Below, one piece after another: positions 1 to 11,270 of a DNA stretch of 64,000 nucleotides. Where the stretch lies: NCBI GenBank assembly GCA_964017125.1, contig OZ024908.1, forward strand, positions 84,492,132-84,556,131. The letters run 5' to 3'. Source of the DNA: Flabesymbios commensalis. Its lineage: Eukaryota > Annelida > Polychaeta > Terebellida > Flabelligeridae. Position 1 is the first letter of the stretch. Each line of letters begins with the position of its first letter. Both the position numbers and the translations under genes were made by a program. The notes beneath the pieces were generated by a model. It was given only the letters and a program-made list of their open reading frames with translations. It searched no databases and had not been told where the DNA came from.

Positions 1-1240
1 CTATATATGAACCTGCATGTCATGTAAGTTATTGAAGATATTTTATTATGATAGGCCTAAGGCTATCATTAATAACAGGGGCGTATCCAGGGGGGTGCTC
101 AGGGTGCTCGAGCACCCCCCTTAATTTCCAAAGTGGTTATTTTCCAACTCCACACCTAAATATGTACCCCTTCCCATTTAAGGGCTGGTGTATGGGAGTA
201 TGATTGGCGCCGCTAAAGAGTGGACAATGGACTAAGTGCTCGCCATGTGGCGCCAAAAGCAAAATCTTTGCAATGCAAAAAATTGACCATTCAGAGCAGC
301 TAAAAGTAGGAATTTGTTGCGACTGGTCTTCTTCTACCAGTCCACCCTTGGTGTGAGATTTTTCAAACATTCATTCATTTTTTAGAAAAGAAACATAATA
401 AAATATGTCAACTTTGTTTTGGTCTTGGCCAATAATTAAAACATTGAGCCAGACTTAAAACAACGTTATGTAAAAATAAATATGCTAAGATTGATGGTAA
501 TTATCATAGACTAACTTCAAACAACGCTGTTCCAAAGTCAATATGCCAAGATTGATAGTAATTATCATAAACTATACTCTACGCTATGATCATTATAACA
601 CACCAGAAGCACAATCAACAGTAGGCTATGGAGATCGCTTAAAACGGAAAACGACATCGTTGCACAAAATAAACGAATACGGACCTCGAGATATAGATTA
701 TTACCCAATTACCATGATTTTTTCACCTGCGTGATGGCGAATTTATTTCTCAAGAGCTATCATCTCTGAGATTCGGTCTTGTGAACAAATGGAGGAAAAA
801 CATGGTCGCTTTTTTAAATTCCAAAATTAAATTGTTGTATTATAGTCGTGCATAGACTTTGCATTTGTTTTGAAGGCCTATTTAAATAGAATTACTAGAG
901 ACGAAATCAAGGATAATAATTGAAAATGGGCAGTAAAGTTGTTTTAACAATGTGGAAGAATAACAGATACTAACAAGGATATCTGGTATAGGCCTAACTG
1001 ATGATGAACTGGAAGATAATATTTGCATTAAAGAATATTCTGTCAAAGGGAAGGGTGGCAAATTAATAAAGGTGAAATAAAAATAAATATCTGAGGAATT
1101 TTAAGTGATCATTAGTTGTAAGCATTTTAATGGTCCACAACTTTTTTCAATGATATGTTATCACTTTTAATAGATGCTTGTTGAGTAATTACATATTTGC
1201 ATAATCGGCATTCCACAAAAAAGGTTGCATAATTATAATC
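1..1240. other. AT-rich unique DNA, no gene recognised
   Basis: No reading frame here has codon or domain features worth calling; the longest are under 80 codons. A G/C-rich inverted motif at about 86-118 (GGGGGGTGCTC facing GAGCACCCCCC) is the only clear structure. A related CTGAGCACCCCCC motif sits at about 2,194-2,208, so both may be ends of an old element of about 2.1 kb, but this is weak. Confidence 0.6.
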
Positions 1241-1244
1241 ACAA

Positions 1245-1318
1245 TACGGGTGACCCAACGTTTGCTTAAAATCAATGTTGGTCCACGGTCTGCGACGCGG
1301 GCCGAACATTAACACAAC
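1245..1318. mobile_element. MITE-A, diverged partial copy
   Basis: MITE-A is a palindromic element of about 109 bp with ends CCCAGCAAACAC / GTGTTTGCTGGG and a centre in which TTAATGTTGGCCCAGCG faces a complementary GGGCCAACATTAA-like arm around TCGCAGACG. This copy retains the centre (CCCAACGTT, GGTCTGCGACGCGGGCC, AACATTAACACAACATT) but not clean termini. No coding capacity; a full-length copy is at 7,416. Confidence 0.6.
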
Positions 1319-2662
1319 ATTTGGTCGACAGTTGTTTGTGTTTATCTAGCTCATTTAAAGCAGCTCCTTTGGATGACATCAATTTTCGTTTTTAAATCCG
1401 TACTGAAGTAGTGTATCCCACGAATCATGTTTTCATTTTTCTCAGAATTTTTATATTTTCACAAATATTTTTAATCAACATTTCTATGAAAACAGAAGTA
1501 ACCCAAACAAACTATTTGTGTACCTGAAGGACGATTGAATGTTTTCACAGCATTGGGCCACATGCTCATGGCATCGGCCCAGCGTTCGGTAGACAATCAG
1601 TGCTGCAGGTGTGTCCTCCCGTGTCCTGACTATAAGACACCAATTAGCGGCGACCGCTCTGATCTTACCGTCTGATACGTGGGAATATGTGATGTAAAGT
1701 GCTGAATATTGCTGACTTGTTTTGTTTACATGGCAATATACGACCTGGAAATACAACTATTTCACTCTTTTTCGGTGCTTTAAAATTGTTTTTTTTGACT
1801 TTTTCTTATTTTCAGTTAAGATCAGTAGGCTATATAGCTTCATATAAATTAAATTTTCAAAATTGACAACATTGAAAATGTCTCATCCCAAGGGGGCCCT
1901 TTAATATGCCTCGTAGCTCGCTCTCGCTATTAAATGAGCTAATGCTGATCACGTTTATTGTTTTTCCATAGTGTGGTTGTGTTGGCTTAAATAGTTGGAC
2001 AAGTCTAGGCTAGATTGTAATACATATGTCATTAAGTTCATACAAAAACTGACATTTCAGCCAGTATCTCATATCTTTGTTTTACAGCAAAAATACCACA
2101 AAATCGCACTATTTAATGTTTTTTCAAACTTTTGCGGAGGTTATGACCCCCCCCCCCCTATAGGCCCCTGCTGTTGAATTTTTTTTTAGAAATCTGAGCA
2201 CCCCCCTTATTTTATTTCTAGATAGGCCACTGGATAACATTTGCATGTTATATAAATATACTTCATATGAAACTGCGCTTACTCGCTATGTCCCTGTTGG
2301 AATAGTTAATAAAATTACGAATATACTTATGCTAAAATATTAAACATTCTGTCTTCCATATTTCTCTGTCAGAAGAATGCGATCAAACACACCATAGTTA
2401 ATGCTAAAATGTAGGCTATTCAGAACACTTCATCCTATTTCATTGTCAGACGAACGTGATTAAAACACGCATATTCAATTCTCAAATTATTAAACACTGT
2501 TGCTAATTCTTTTTAAGACCGCGAACCATTATGTGATGTCTTACTGTTAAAACACACATTGCAATAAAGATCACATGAACATTAGAAATATAATTGCTGT
2601 TAACATATAAGGTTGACATCTGAATCTAGATCACTGGAACCTGGAGCAAAAATATCGTTTTA
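1319..2662. other. Unique DNA, no gene recognised
   Basis: Only short spurious frames (at most 90 codons). A C10 run lies at about 2,149-2,158. Part of 1,540-1,600 has MITE-A-like words (CATTGGGCC, GGCCCAGCG) but too little to call. Confidence 0.55.
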
Positions 2663-3226
2663 CACAAGGGAACCAACCCACATAAGGTGGCAAATGATAG
2701 TTATTTATCTAAAACTAAGTATTGTTATGAAATATATCATGTCTAAAATAAAACAATGTAATAATAAAATAGACGAGGATCACTCAAATTATAGTTGATG
2801 CTACTTTTTGTAAAATAAAATACTATTCAAATAACTGACAATTTTTGCATTGTTAATTTCGGTAAAGAGAACCAACGTACACAAATAGCAAAATCATTCA
2901 TCAGAAAAGATGTATCGCATTACCTGTTACGTACAAATAATTTTATGAACATATGTTGCATAATTAATAACAAGATATTACACTGCTACTTTTTAGAACA
3001 ATCTGAACAGCTCATATAGCTTTTCGCATTTTCATGTGTGGGTTGGTTCTGTTGTGCAAAACTCAGAATGACCCATTTGTCGTTTGTGGTTTGGTCTCAA
3101 CTCGCTAGGCAGGGTGGAATTTCGTTCAATCGTCTAGGTCATTTTTTTTTAATGACGACTGGTGTACTGGCGACGTCATCAAACAAAAAGCTCATTTTTT
3201 TTGTCATGTGGGTTGGTTCCCTTGTG
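2663..3226. mobile_element. MITE-G: 564 bp element with about 21 bp terminal inverted repeats
   Basis: The left end CACAAGGGAACCAACCCACA is mirrored at the right end by TGTGGGTTGGTTCCCTTGTG. Between them the DNA is AT-rich with no coding frame. A second, inner copy of the terminal motif occurs at about 3,036-3,056 (GTGGGTTGGTTCTGTTGTGC), and a degenerate one near 2,868, so the end may have been duplicated inward. Target-site duplication is not clear. Superfamily unknown; seen once in this window. Confidence 0.65.
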
Positions 3227-3235
3227 CTTAACAAC

Positions 3236-3322
3236 GTCCAGTTGTGAATCGTGTCAACGAGACGCAAGTTCAATTTAATGAAAATTCCAATAAAATAATT
3301 TGACGGTTAAAGGTTTGAACAC
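3236..3322. mobile_element. MITE-B right-end fragment
   Basis: It has a degenerate half hairpin (GTTGTGAATCGTGTCAACGAG) followed by AATTCCAATAAAATAATTTG and ACGGTTAAAGG, which matches the right end of MITE-B (full copy at 40,296). The left three quarters of the element are absent. Confidence 0.5.
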
Positions 3323-3836
3323 ATGTGGCACCACACGCATAAACTGTAAAACTAAGTATACAATAAAGGTATGTAACCGATGTCACACACAGATAAATTA
3401 TCCATTGTTCAGATAACTTAGCTGATGGCGCAGCTCAACAACACATAGTGAATCTGTGGAGTGGAGTGGTTAATGTCGGTTAATGTCGGTAAAACGCTTC
3501 TCACTGTCAAACAGCGTTAATGATGACATTACCTTGTGTTTTTTTTAAACGTTTTACGGTGGTAGAAATATAACAAACTTATTCGTTTACGGGTGAGTGG
3601 TCTATGTTAAGTTCTGATAAGTATGTGTGATATCGATTTCATACCTTCATTATTGTACACTCAATTAAAGCTCGTGCGAGTGGTGCCACCTGTGGTTTAA
3701 ACGCATCTAGAAACAATACTGATCAAGAAAGTGCCAGTTTCAGCCTTCAGCCATTAAATAATGTAGGGTAGGCCCCCTATATTGATCACCAAAGGCGGTG
3801 CAGATGCGCCCTAACTTCGTAAAGCCTTTACTTGGG
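3323..3836. other. Unique DNA, no gene recognised
   Basis: No supported coding frame or RNA. A short tandem repeat of GGTTAATGTC occurs at about 3,468-3,490. Confidence 0.5.
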
Positions 3837-4090
3837 GCCTTCATTTTCTGACCTCATGAGCATGACACTAATCTGAAGGTCAAGACATTCAGTGACCTAG
3901 ACCTCATTTCAAGGTCACGGAAATCAAAATGGCTTGTAAGGGCGATTACTTTATAACGCCTTGACTCACGGCCTTCATTTCACCACGTCATGAGCAAAAC
4001 TAATCTGAAAATCAAGTTCGACATTCAGTGACCATGACCTAATTTCACGATCACCATGTCAACATGTTAAGACACATTTCTCTTTGAACA
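3837..4090. repeat. Two-copy tandem repeat, unit about 134 bp
   Basis: The block GGCCTTCATTTTCTGACCTC.. ATGAGCA.. CTAATCTGAAGGTCAAG.. ACATTCAGTGACC.. CTCATTTCAAGGTCAC recurs about 134 bp later in a more diverged form (GGCCTTCATTTCACC.. ATGAGCA.. AATCTGAAAATCAAG.. ACATTCAGTGACC). AGGTCA/TGACCT words resemble nuclear-receptor half-sites, but such words are common in repeats of this type and no function is claimed. Confidence 0.6.
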
Positions 4091-4144
4091 CTGGTTGCCC
4101 AAAAGTTAGAAAATCGGATAGGATCAAAGATTCTTGGTAGGATA

Positions 4145-4212
4145 TATGGCCCAGTTTAGCCTATATATGTGCACAAAGGTGGCTTGAATTAAATGAATTG
4201 AATGAGGTTGGC
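4145..4212 (+). mobile_element. SINE 3' end fragment
   Basis: It contains the same 3' module as the full SINE at 9,607: GGCCCAGTTTAGCCTATAT, then GTGCACAAAGGTGGC, then a short AATGAATTGAATGA tail. The tRNA-like head is missing, as expected for a truncated copy. Confidence 0.6.
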
Positions 4213-5370
4213 AGTGGCGTAGCCAAAGTTATTAGAATGTGTACGCACAAAAGTCCAGTGGGATTTTTTTACATTTCGATGCCAAATGCAGTCTTCTGAT
4301 GTATTTGAATTTTCAGTTAGCAGGATATATATCAAGGCTAAGTAATAAATTGAATGACAACACTAAAAGCCTACTGGTTATACATGCAGCAAGTTTAATA
4401 GCAGAAAGCTATATGCAAATAAAGCACTGATCCAAACCAGTTCACAATACAAAGTTTCACTAGAAACGGTCCGCCTTTCTCTTAAATTATTGTTCATATT
4501 TAGATATAATAATATGTTTCACCCTCCCCAACTATACTTTTCGTCACTTTCATCAATTATGTAATTTCAATCCACGTCAGCTCAAGGTCCCGTGTGTGCA
4601 TTTTTAAATGCTCTGTTGACTTTAACCGCCCATTTAATGTAATATTTGTTCCGTGTCATGATAATTAAGCTTATTGATTAATGTAACATGTAACACGTGT
4701 AAACCTAGTTTTATTGGGACGTAATATTACTCATTTTATTCTTAATGATTATAATATGTTACCATGGCATGTGAACTATCTGTACAAAATCAGAAAATAA
4801 TATTATGCAATATTCTAAAAAAAAAAATTGACTATGTATGTGGTCGAAACCGTTAGAAACTATATTTATTTCAACCAAAGGAATGTTTTACCATTTTAAA
4901 AGACCATTGTTATAAAAGTAATGAAAGCCCTTCAAATAAATAGTTTAAGCACGTTTTTCAATGTTTTTTCTCATTATTAAAAATGTATCTGCAAATCACA
5001 TGCGGCTAGTTATATCTAATTATCGATTTATTCAATAAAAGAGAGAGAAATGTTTGTGCATTTTTCGCCTTTTCTGTACTGCGCGATGCGACTGATTGCG
5101 TGCAGATGGGTTACACAGGATGTTTGTCAAATATTACTCATAGGGAAGATGTGTGGATAGGATTAAAACCCTTGTTTCCCCTCTGGGCGAATATTAAGAC
5201 AAACAAGTACGGGGACAGACAGAAGACACAAGACGGGACAGTGCTCATTGTCAATATATATAGATGTTAATAGAAAAACCAGGGCAATAGATTGCGACAC
5301 GGCACGGCACCAACAACAGCAGCATAAGATCCAGGATTACCATTCTGTTATCCAGCCCGGTGGTCACCAA
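4213..5370. other. AT-rich unique DNA, no gene recognised
   Basis: Only frames shorter than about 65 codons without recognisable domains. No RNA gene or element boundary was found. Confidence 0.55.
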
Positions 5371-5485
5371 CCCAGCAGAAACGAGACATTGGCCCAATAT
5401 GAATTTATTATATTTGGCCATCGTCTGCGATGCTAGCCCAACATTAAAACAGCATTGGACATACGTCTTGCGGTTAGTGGGCAGG
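5371..5485. mobile_element. MITE-A copy
   Basis: The left end CCCAGCAGAAACGAGACATTG, a centre with GGCCATCGTCTGCGATGCTAG and CCCAACATTAAAACAGCATTG, and a degraded right end near GTGGGCAGG. It spans nearly full length but the two ends no longer pair well. Confidence 0.65.
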
Positions 5486-6192
5486 AATTTGGTGTCATAC
5501 ATACATGTCGGCTACATGCATACATAGGCCTACGTACGAAGTCATAATCATCACTTCATGTATCATTAATTTTGTTAAAAAAGAGATGTGATTATTGATC
5601 ATGTCATTCCTATTTTGAAAGGATATATTGATTGATTGACACCCACTGTGACTGCCTATAATTTGTTTTTAACATATGCACAATTTGTACGCATAGCTCA
5701 TTACGATTGCCTCTGAGCTCGTATCTCCGAGGATTTAGGCGCTATAGAAGTTGCCGAATTGCATTGAATTGAATTGATTGTCTTGTAACAAAATGAAAGA
5801 TTCCGTTTAACAATAAACATGTTAGCTCACTATGTGATTTATTTTCGCAACGAGTGATCAGGTTAGGTAGGCCTATTTTATAAATGGTGATAAAAATGTC
5901 GGTTTTGTTTAGAAAAAAACGCTTCCAGTAAAAATGGATTGTAAATCTGTGAGAAATAATTAATTTGTGTTGGACTTTCTGTGTAAAACGGATCAGCTGC
6001 GAACGTAAAATAAAACGTTTACCATAACTGTGAATGGGTCACAAACTTGTTCTGGATGCGCCACTGAAGTACACATGAAATGCTCTAATTTCAATTCTCT
6101 GTTAAATAGGCCTATATCCTGAAATTAATTATTTTTACCCTTCCTTACAATGTTACGCACGTGCGTACTGGCGTACGGCTGGATACGCGCCT
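5486..6192. other. Unique DNA with a possible SINE-like tail
   Basis: No gene is recognised. At about 5,735-5,785 the words GGCGCTATAGAAGTTGCCGA and TTGAATTGAATTGATTG resemble the 3' end of an invertebrate SINE or LINE, but no head is visible. Near 6,150-6,185 there is a small CGTGCGTACTGGCGTACG-type palindromic patch. Confidence 0.4.
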
Positions 6193-6301
6193 GGGTTGGT
6201 GAGATGAATGAGATGACACTGCCCTCCGTCACAAGATTTGAAATTCGAGTCCTGGCGGTCTGAAGCCGAGCACGCTACCTCTCGGTCACGGAGGCTCTCT
6301 C
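6193..6301 (-). mobile_element. SINE, truncated copy (second tRNA-like module)
   Basis: Read on the minus strand it gives GGAGCCTCCGTGACCGAGAGG, TAGCGTGCTCGGCTTCAGAC, CGCCAGGACTCGAATTTC and GGAGGGCAGTGTCATCTCAT, the same order as the second half of the SINE at 9,607. CTCGAATTTCAAATC is a B-box-like segment. The 3' tail is missing or decayed. Confidence 0.7.
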
Positions 6302-7094
6302 AAGCATACAGCTTTAACCACAGCTCCAGGGGCCCTCGCACGTGGCATAGTACCCAATTAATTAATTTTTGTAGGGTATAGTGAGGATCGGAGCTCTCTG
6401 GGGTTAAATCACGGGGGTGGGATAACTCACGTGTTTTATCTGTTTATGGTGGATTCTACACAGGCTCACAGACAGGGAGCGTTATTGCACTCGTAAAACT
6501 CCTGATGAATTACCCGATGATCCCTTTCACTTCCGAAACACTTAGGATTTGCAAGGAGGTTAGCCTATATGGAGTAGTCTCTGGGCCCGTATTCTCGTAC
6601 AAGTTACGATATATCGTAGGCTTCTGATTGGTCGAGATGGGCCCTGAAACACAGCAGTCTTGGATGAGATGGAAGGGGGTGTTGGCTAGAAATTGTGGCC
6701 CACGTATGCCAGCATGCATAGAGGAATAGTGGTTGATTATCTTTTCACACTCTAGATATCTCCTTGTGATCTATATGCTACGATATGCATGGAGGATACC
6801 ATAAATGCGATATATTTTAAATACATTTGAAATGACACGCATGATCACTAATTTATTTTAAATCTTCATCTTAAAAGACAATGCATAATTAGGAGCATAT
6901 CAAGTTTATTTTGTGTTTGTGTCCTGTTCAGGGGAAAGAGGGATGCTGTGTGTGGGAAACGGTTGACATTTCTGTAAAACATTCCTTATAAACAAGTCAA
7001 ATATAACGTTTGAGGTCGCTAGGTTAAGAAATTGCATTTTTAAAAAGTGTTCAGAAAATATTTAGGATTATATTCGGGATTAGAGCTAAAGGGT
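6302..7094. other. Unique DNA, no gene recognised
   Basis: Two or three frames of about 70 codons exist, but none has recognisable features. No repeats were noticed. Confidence 0.5.
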
Positions 7095-7185
7095 TTTGGT
7101 TGGAATAATGTTGGCCCAGCGTCGCAGACGGTGGCCCAGCATTACAAGAACATTGGGTAAATGTATCGTGTTACCTGTGAAGTGT
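7095..7185. mobile_element. MITE-A partial copy
   Basis: The centre is well kept (AATGTTGGCCCAGCGTCGCA, GACGGTGGCCCAGCATTAC, AAGAACATTGGG) and is almost the same as the copy 320 bp downstream. The ends are degraded. Overlapping open frames on both strands here are products of the palindrome. Confidence 0.65.
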
Positions 7186-7415
7186 TTCTGGTGCCGGGAT
7201 CGAAAGAGTAACCCGCATAGCAATACAGCAGTCAGCAAACGCGGTACGATCATCCAATGCTGTTGCATTGTCGGGCCTCGGAGTTTGGGAACTCCTGTTG
7301 TAGTTATCACTTTTATATTGACAAACAGTTACCAGGCCTAATTATATTGCCTACGCTCATATACTGGCTCTCCTACTGCGACCTGAAATGACTTGCTGAC
7401 GCAGTGGAAACTGTT

Positions 7416-7524
7416 CCCAGCAAACACGACACATTGAAATAATGTTGGCTTAATGTTGGCCCAGCGTCGCAGACGGTGGGCCAACATTAAACCAACATTG
7501 GCTCCATGTGTTGTGTTTGCTGGG
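7416..7524. mobile_element. MITE-A, full-length 109 bp copy
   Basis: It runs from CCCAGCAAACAC to GTGTTTGCTGGG with internal arms GGCTTAATGTTGGCCCAGCG and GGTGGGCCAACATTAAACC around a short centre (TCGCAGAC). The whole element can fold into one long hairpin. There is no coding capacity and no certain target-site duplication. About seventeen copies or relics of the family occur in this window. The 109 bp length is matched exactly by the copy at 47,395-47,503. Confidence 0.8.
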
Positions 7525-7864
7525 CTACCCTTATCCTGCTATTTTTATATGTAAAATTCCAACCACTCGAGATTGTAAAATGTTTTTTTATTGTGCTGCG
7601 CCACGATCTATTCTTAGTAATGGCGCTTTATAGCAAGTATTTATAATAATCATAATAGTAAAACAAATACTTCAAAATGATTCTTTAAAATTGGAAATAA
7701 TTTTCTAATTTTAGAACTACTTTAAAAAATAAATATACTTTTTAATTCGATATTGTTTTTTTTTTGGTAATATACTTTTTCGAAATTATTTCTATGCGAG
7801 CGTAGCTTTACAGACACCCTATGTGAGCAAACTGTAAACGTGAGATTGCAGTAAAATGGTCATT
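7525..7864. other. AT-rich unique DNA
   Basis: T- and A-rich with no supported gene or RNA. Confidence 0.5.
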
Positions 7865-7961
7865 TTAACCCGCTCAGCACGACTATAGTCGTTTTTTTTT
7901 ATTTGCCGATTTGAAAGCAAAGAAATGTATGTTTAAACATAAAGATTTAGTCTCGAATTAA
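7865..7961 (-). mobile_element. MITE-C fragment
   Basis: It begins with TTAACCCGCTCAGCACGAC and TATAGTCGT, the mirror image of the right end of MITE-C copies at 23,049 and 43,572, and continues into TTTAGTCTCGAATTAA. It is cut off before the hairpin by the MITE-B that starts at the internal TTAA (7,958-7,961). Confidence 0.6.
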
Positions 7962-8158
7962 CCCTTTAACCACCGGTGCCGCATATATTCGGGTTTTCAT
8001 TTTTTATTAGCACATTATGTACCACCTTTTGAACATGTTAAAGATAAAATGTGACATCAATCAGCAATATTTGAAAACAATTGACCTCCATTTTTTCAAT
8101 TCTGAATAATTTTCACTCACTTGAAGTTGTGGATCGCGTCAGCGAGACACAACTTCAA
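7958..8158 (+). mobile_element. MITE-B, right end missing
   Basis: MITE-B begins TTAACCCTTTAACCACCGG, followed by TGCCGCATATATTCGGG, an AT-rich body and a strong hairpin (CACTTGAAGTTGTGGATCGC facing CGAGACACAACTTCAAG). The right terminal segment seen in other copies (GGCGGTTAAAGGGTTAA) is replaced by unrelated sequence just after the hairpin. TTAA at the edge and CCCTT-type ends suggest a piggyBac-like origin, which is inference. Confidence 0.65.
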
Positions 8159-8861
8159 GTTTTATTCGGAGAAGACATTTTTGGACGGGAAATAAAACAA
8201 AAATTCAATGAGATCATAGTTTAATAAACACATTTTAACAGTTATATAAACATAAAATAATGAAGTCGATCTTTTCCATTTAAAAAAAATATATTTTGTT
8301 GAAGATGTGGTATTCGGAGAGTACATTTTTTTAAGGAAAAAATCACCAGAATGACAAAATGACATTTTTACGAAAATTGTTTCTTCTGCTGTATTTGTTT
8401 GGTGCAATGTAACTTTAAATGAACATATCAAAAGCAAATAAGCCTTTATATGAGAGTTCACCCTGACTGTGAAACTACCCATAATCTTATATGGTCTTTC
8501 CAGCTATAAATAATCTGTTGTTTTACCTCGCCAATCAGGGCGGGGCTGTCTCACCGCCGGGAAAACGCACTAATAACCAGTATAGCACCTTTATGAAAAC
8601 CATATCCGCAGATTGTATTTCTAATTGGCACCGTTACCATCTTCACAAACACGACATTATCCTGTAGAATATGGCTAACTAGGAGTGAGGTAACCTGCCG
8701 CGTGATCAATGATCTATTAGCAAGAATTCATTAAATGTATTCTAGCTATTAGCAGAAATGCATAACATGCTATTAGGCATATTCAATGTCGTGGAGAAAT
8801 AAATATTAGAGAGGCTAGCTTGGCCTTTGCAGAATTTGTCATCCCTTTTTTTAAATTATAC
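8159..8861. other. Unique DNA, no gene recognised
   Basis: A 106-codon minus-strand frame lies here, AT-driven and rich in Phe, Ser and Lys, with no recognisable domain or neighbouring gene. I treat it as chance. Confidence 0.5.
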
Positions 8862-9075
8862 TTAACCCTTTCAGCGCGGGGACCGTCTTTATACGTCAGA
8901 TTCTGTCGTATAAAAACGGTATCTGCACTGAAATAGTTCAAACATTTATAATGGCAGTAGACCCAACACATGGGTATTCAAATGAAGCAGACAGAGCTAA
9001 GACATTTATAATGATTTCAAAATGAAAAAACTTTAATCTCTATGATTAAACAAAATAAATTTAACGTTGTAAGGA
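8862..9075 (-). mobile_element. MITE-D copy
   Basis: MITE-D has TTAACCCTT ends, a hairpin near one end made of GCGGGGA-CGACTTTA and GACGTC words, and a body with GCTTCATTTGAATACC, ATGGGTCTACGGCCATTA and CAATTTGAAATCATCATAAA (read on the opposite strand here). This copy has a shortened hairpin in which TTTATACG pairs with CGTATAAA. Its right end is AACGTTGTAAGG. Confidence 0.65.
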
Positions 9076-9137
9076 TCAATGCCACTGACATTGATAACGT
9101 AATAAAGTATGAGAGATATCCAGAGTTAACATGAGGT

Positions 9138-9563
<426 letters not shown>

Positions 9564-9606
9564 CTTCTACAAAGAGATAATAATACGTTTCCAAACCTTC
9601 ACAGCT

Positions 9607-9930
9607 GATCGGGCGGGGGGCCTGGGTAGTGGTTATTACCGCTGCCTTTCACGCCAGAGTTCGGGGTTCGGTTCCCGGTCTCGGCGGTTTGAAAGAAACA
9701 AAAAATGTTTCTTCCCCATCCACGTGTGAAAGTCAGTATTGCGGGGAGCCTCCGTGACTGAGAGTTAGCGTGCTCGGCCTCAGACCGCCAGGTCTCGAAT
9801 TTCGAATCCTGTGTCTGGAGGACAGTGTCATCTCAATCATCTCACCATCCTCAGGAAGTTCTCCTGGCCCAGTTTAGCCTATATGTGCACAAAGGTGGCC
9901 TAAAGCCCGATTCATTTCATTTCATTTCAC
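9607..9930 (+). mobile_element. tRNA-derived SINE with two tRNA-like modules
   Basis: The first module (about 9,611-9,690) has an A-box-like TGGTTATTACCGC and a B-box GGTTCGGTTCCC. A second module (about 9,755-9,840) reads GGGAGCCTCCGTGACTGAGA, GTTAGCGTGCTCGG and CTCGAATTTCGAATCC, again tRNA-like. The 3' part has GGCCCAGTTTAGCCTATATG, TGCACAAAGGTGGCC and a TTCATTTCATTTCATTTCA tail. SINEs of this sort are transcribed by RNA polymerase III and moved by a LINE partner; no LINE is in the window. Confidence 0.8.
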
Positions 9931-10071
9931 AATCAATCAAATAACTTATTTCTCGAACAGAATAATTTTTTAAAGCTATTTTGTGTCATTTGACCCTTGA
10001 ACTTGCGTTACAAATACCAGCTTCAAAGAGATAAACGATAAAAACAAACAATTCAGCAACACAAGGTTTAG

Positions 10072-10251
10072 TCCTTTAGGTTTTAAAATTTAAAAATTTC
10101 ACCTGCTACCGCGATCCACAACTTTAACTGGGCGACATATTTGTTTAATTTGAGACGAAACATTTAATTTCCTTCCCAATAACTGTAATTTAGCCTGTTA
10201 ACCACGCTAATGAAACAAACTAAAAACGACTGTAGCAGGTAATGGGTTGAT
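10072..10251. mobile_element. MITE-C, degraded copy
   Basis: Half of the hairpin remains (GCTACCGCGATCCACAACTT), followed by TTTAATTTGAGACGAAACAT, TTCCCAATAACTGTAATTTA and AAAAACGACTGTAGCAGGTAA, the same order as in the copy at 43,572. The opening arm of the hairpin is lost. Confidence 0.6.
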
Positions 10252-10297
10252 ATTGAGAAACCTGAGAAGGATTGAAGACATAACTAGCGGTAGGGAG

Positions 10298-10350
10298 TTG
10301 TATATCCGGAGGGCAGTATCATCTCAGTCATCTCATCCTCCTCATTAACA
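10298..10350 (+). mobile_element. SINE fragment
   Basis: A short match to the middle of the SINE (GGAGGGCAGTATCATCTCAG, TCATCTCATCCTCCTC). Too short to place further. Confidence 0.45.
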
Positions 10351-10521
10351 CGGTATGGGATCCTGTTAATCCACTTCACGAAGGCGATGACAAAGTATCA
10401 TAACATTATAATTGCCAGGATATAAGGTGTGGTTGCCGACCTAATTAGTTAACTGGTTAACACGTGTATTATTATACGGGGTTATGTCATGGTACCTGTC
10501 TAATCAGCGACTAATTTGTCT

Positions 10522-10586
10522 TGCAAAGGCAAACAGCAGTAACTGCTATTTTTTCATGTAAGCAGTTACTGCTGTTTGTCTTTGCA
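10522..10586. repeat. Near-perfect 25 bp inverted repeat (hairpin family J)
   Basis: GCAAAGGCAAACAGCAGTAA-CTGCT is mirrored after a 13-base spacer by AGCAG-TTACTGCTGTTTGTCTTTGC; 24 of 25 positions pair. Related inverted motifs built on GCAAACAGCAGT or GGCAGTATCTGC appear at 42,174 and 48,405. Function unknown; it may be a very small foldback element. Confidence 0.75.
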
Positions 10587-10739
10587 GAGGATTTTTGTTG
10601 TACGATTTATTACGTTTACTCATGGACGACTTGGTCTTTCTACGACACGGCTGTTTACAACATTCAATCTTTGAAAATTCCTGAGAAGAACACAGCACGC
10701 TGACAAGATGCGTTGAAATATTTGTGTATAACACATTTT

Positions 10740-10925
10740 TTTCAATTTGAAATTATCATACATGTCTTAGTTAGATCTTCCGCTTCATTCGAATACTTAC
10801 GGTATGGGTCTACGGCCATTATAAATATTTAATTCTTCAAGTGCAAGGACCGTCTTCGTATGTCAGAATATGATGTTTATAGACGTCATATTCTGACGTC
10901 TAAAGTCGGTCCCCGCATACAATAA
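10740..10925 (+). mobile_element. MITE-D copy
   Basis: The body CAATTTGAAATTATCATACA, CTTAGTTAGATCTTCCGCTT and ATGGGTCTACGGCCATTATAA leads to a hairpin GTCAGAATATGATGTTTATA / GACGTCATATTCTGACGTC and a right end TCGGTCCCCGCA. The stem carries a paired change relative to other copies (AGAATATGA with TCATATTCT instead of AGAATCTGA with TCAGATTCT). Confidence 0.7.
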
Positions 10926-10934
10926 AACGGATAA

Positions 10935-11010
10935 TGCCGCCGGAGTCGCAGACGGTGGTCTAACTGTTGACCATCATCAAATCAACATCTGCTGCTCGTT
11001 GGGATTTGAT
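10935..11010. mobile_element. MITE-A relic
   Basis: GGAGTCGCAGACGGTGGTCTA and CATCAAATCAACATCTG recall the MITE-A centre and arm, and CGTTGGG may be the right end. Strongly diverged. Confidence 0.4.
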
Positions 11011-11203
11011 TGTTGATCAGTTGATAGGCCCATTCTGACTCTATGATTCATTACAATCTGGTGGCACAAGGACGTTCTTGACAGGTTGTTTACTACATCT
11101 CCTGCAGGCATACACACTGATTCCACTTTGTTGTCCTATAACTTGTCTTGCCTATTTCTGTCGTGACATGTCCAGATGCTTCTGGTTTTGCTCAACATTT
11201 CAA

Positions 11204-11207
11204 CAGC

Positions 11208-11265
<58 letters not shown>

Positions 11266-11270
11266 GCAGT
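11204..11270. repeat. (CAG)n trinucleotide run, imperfect
   Basis: About 22 CAG triplets with single TAG and AAG interruptions, followed by a GTAGTTGTTGTGG-type patch. Flanking frames close quickly, so this is not a supported polyglutamine exon. Confidence 0.85.

Noticed and set aside
8162-8482. 106-codon minus-strand frame
   Set aside because: AT-rich chance frame without domain, neighbours or a clear start.
9611-9690. tRNA gene
   Set aside because: A and B boxes are present but belong to a SINE head followed by the SINE body; the same applies at 24,148.
11204-11270. Polyglutamine exon
   Set aside because: Flanking frames close shortly on both sides and the run contains an in-frame TAG in the CAG frame.
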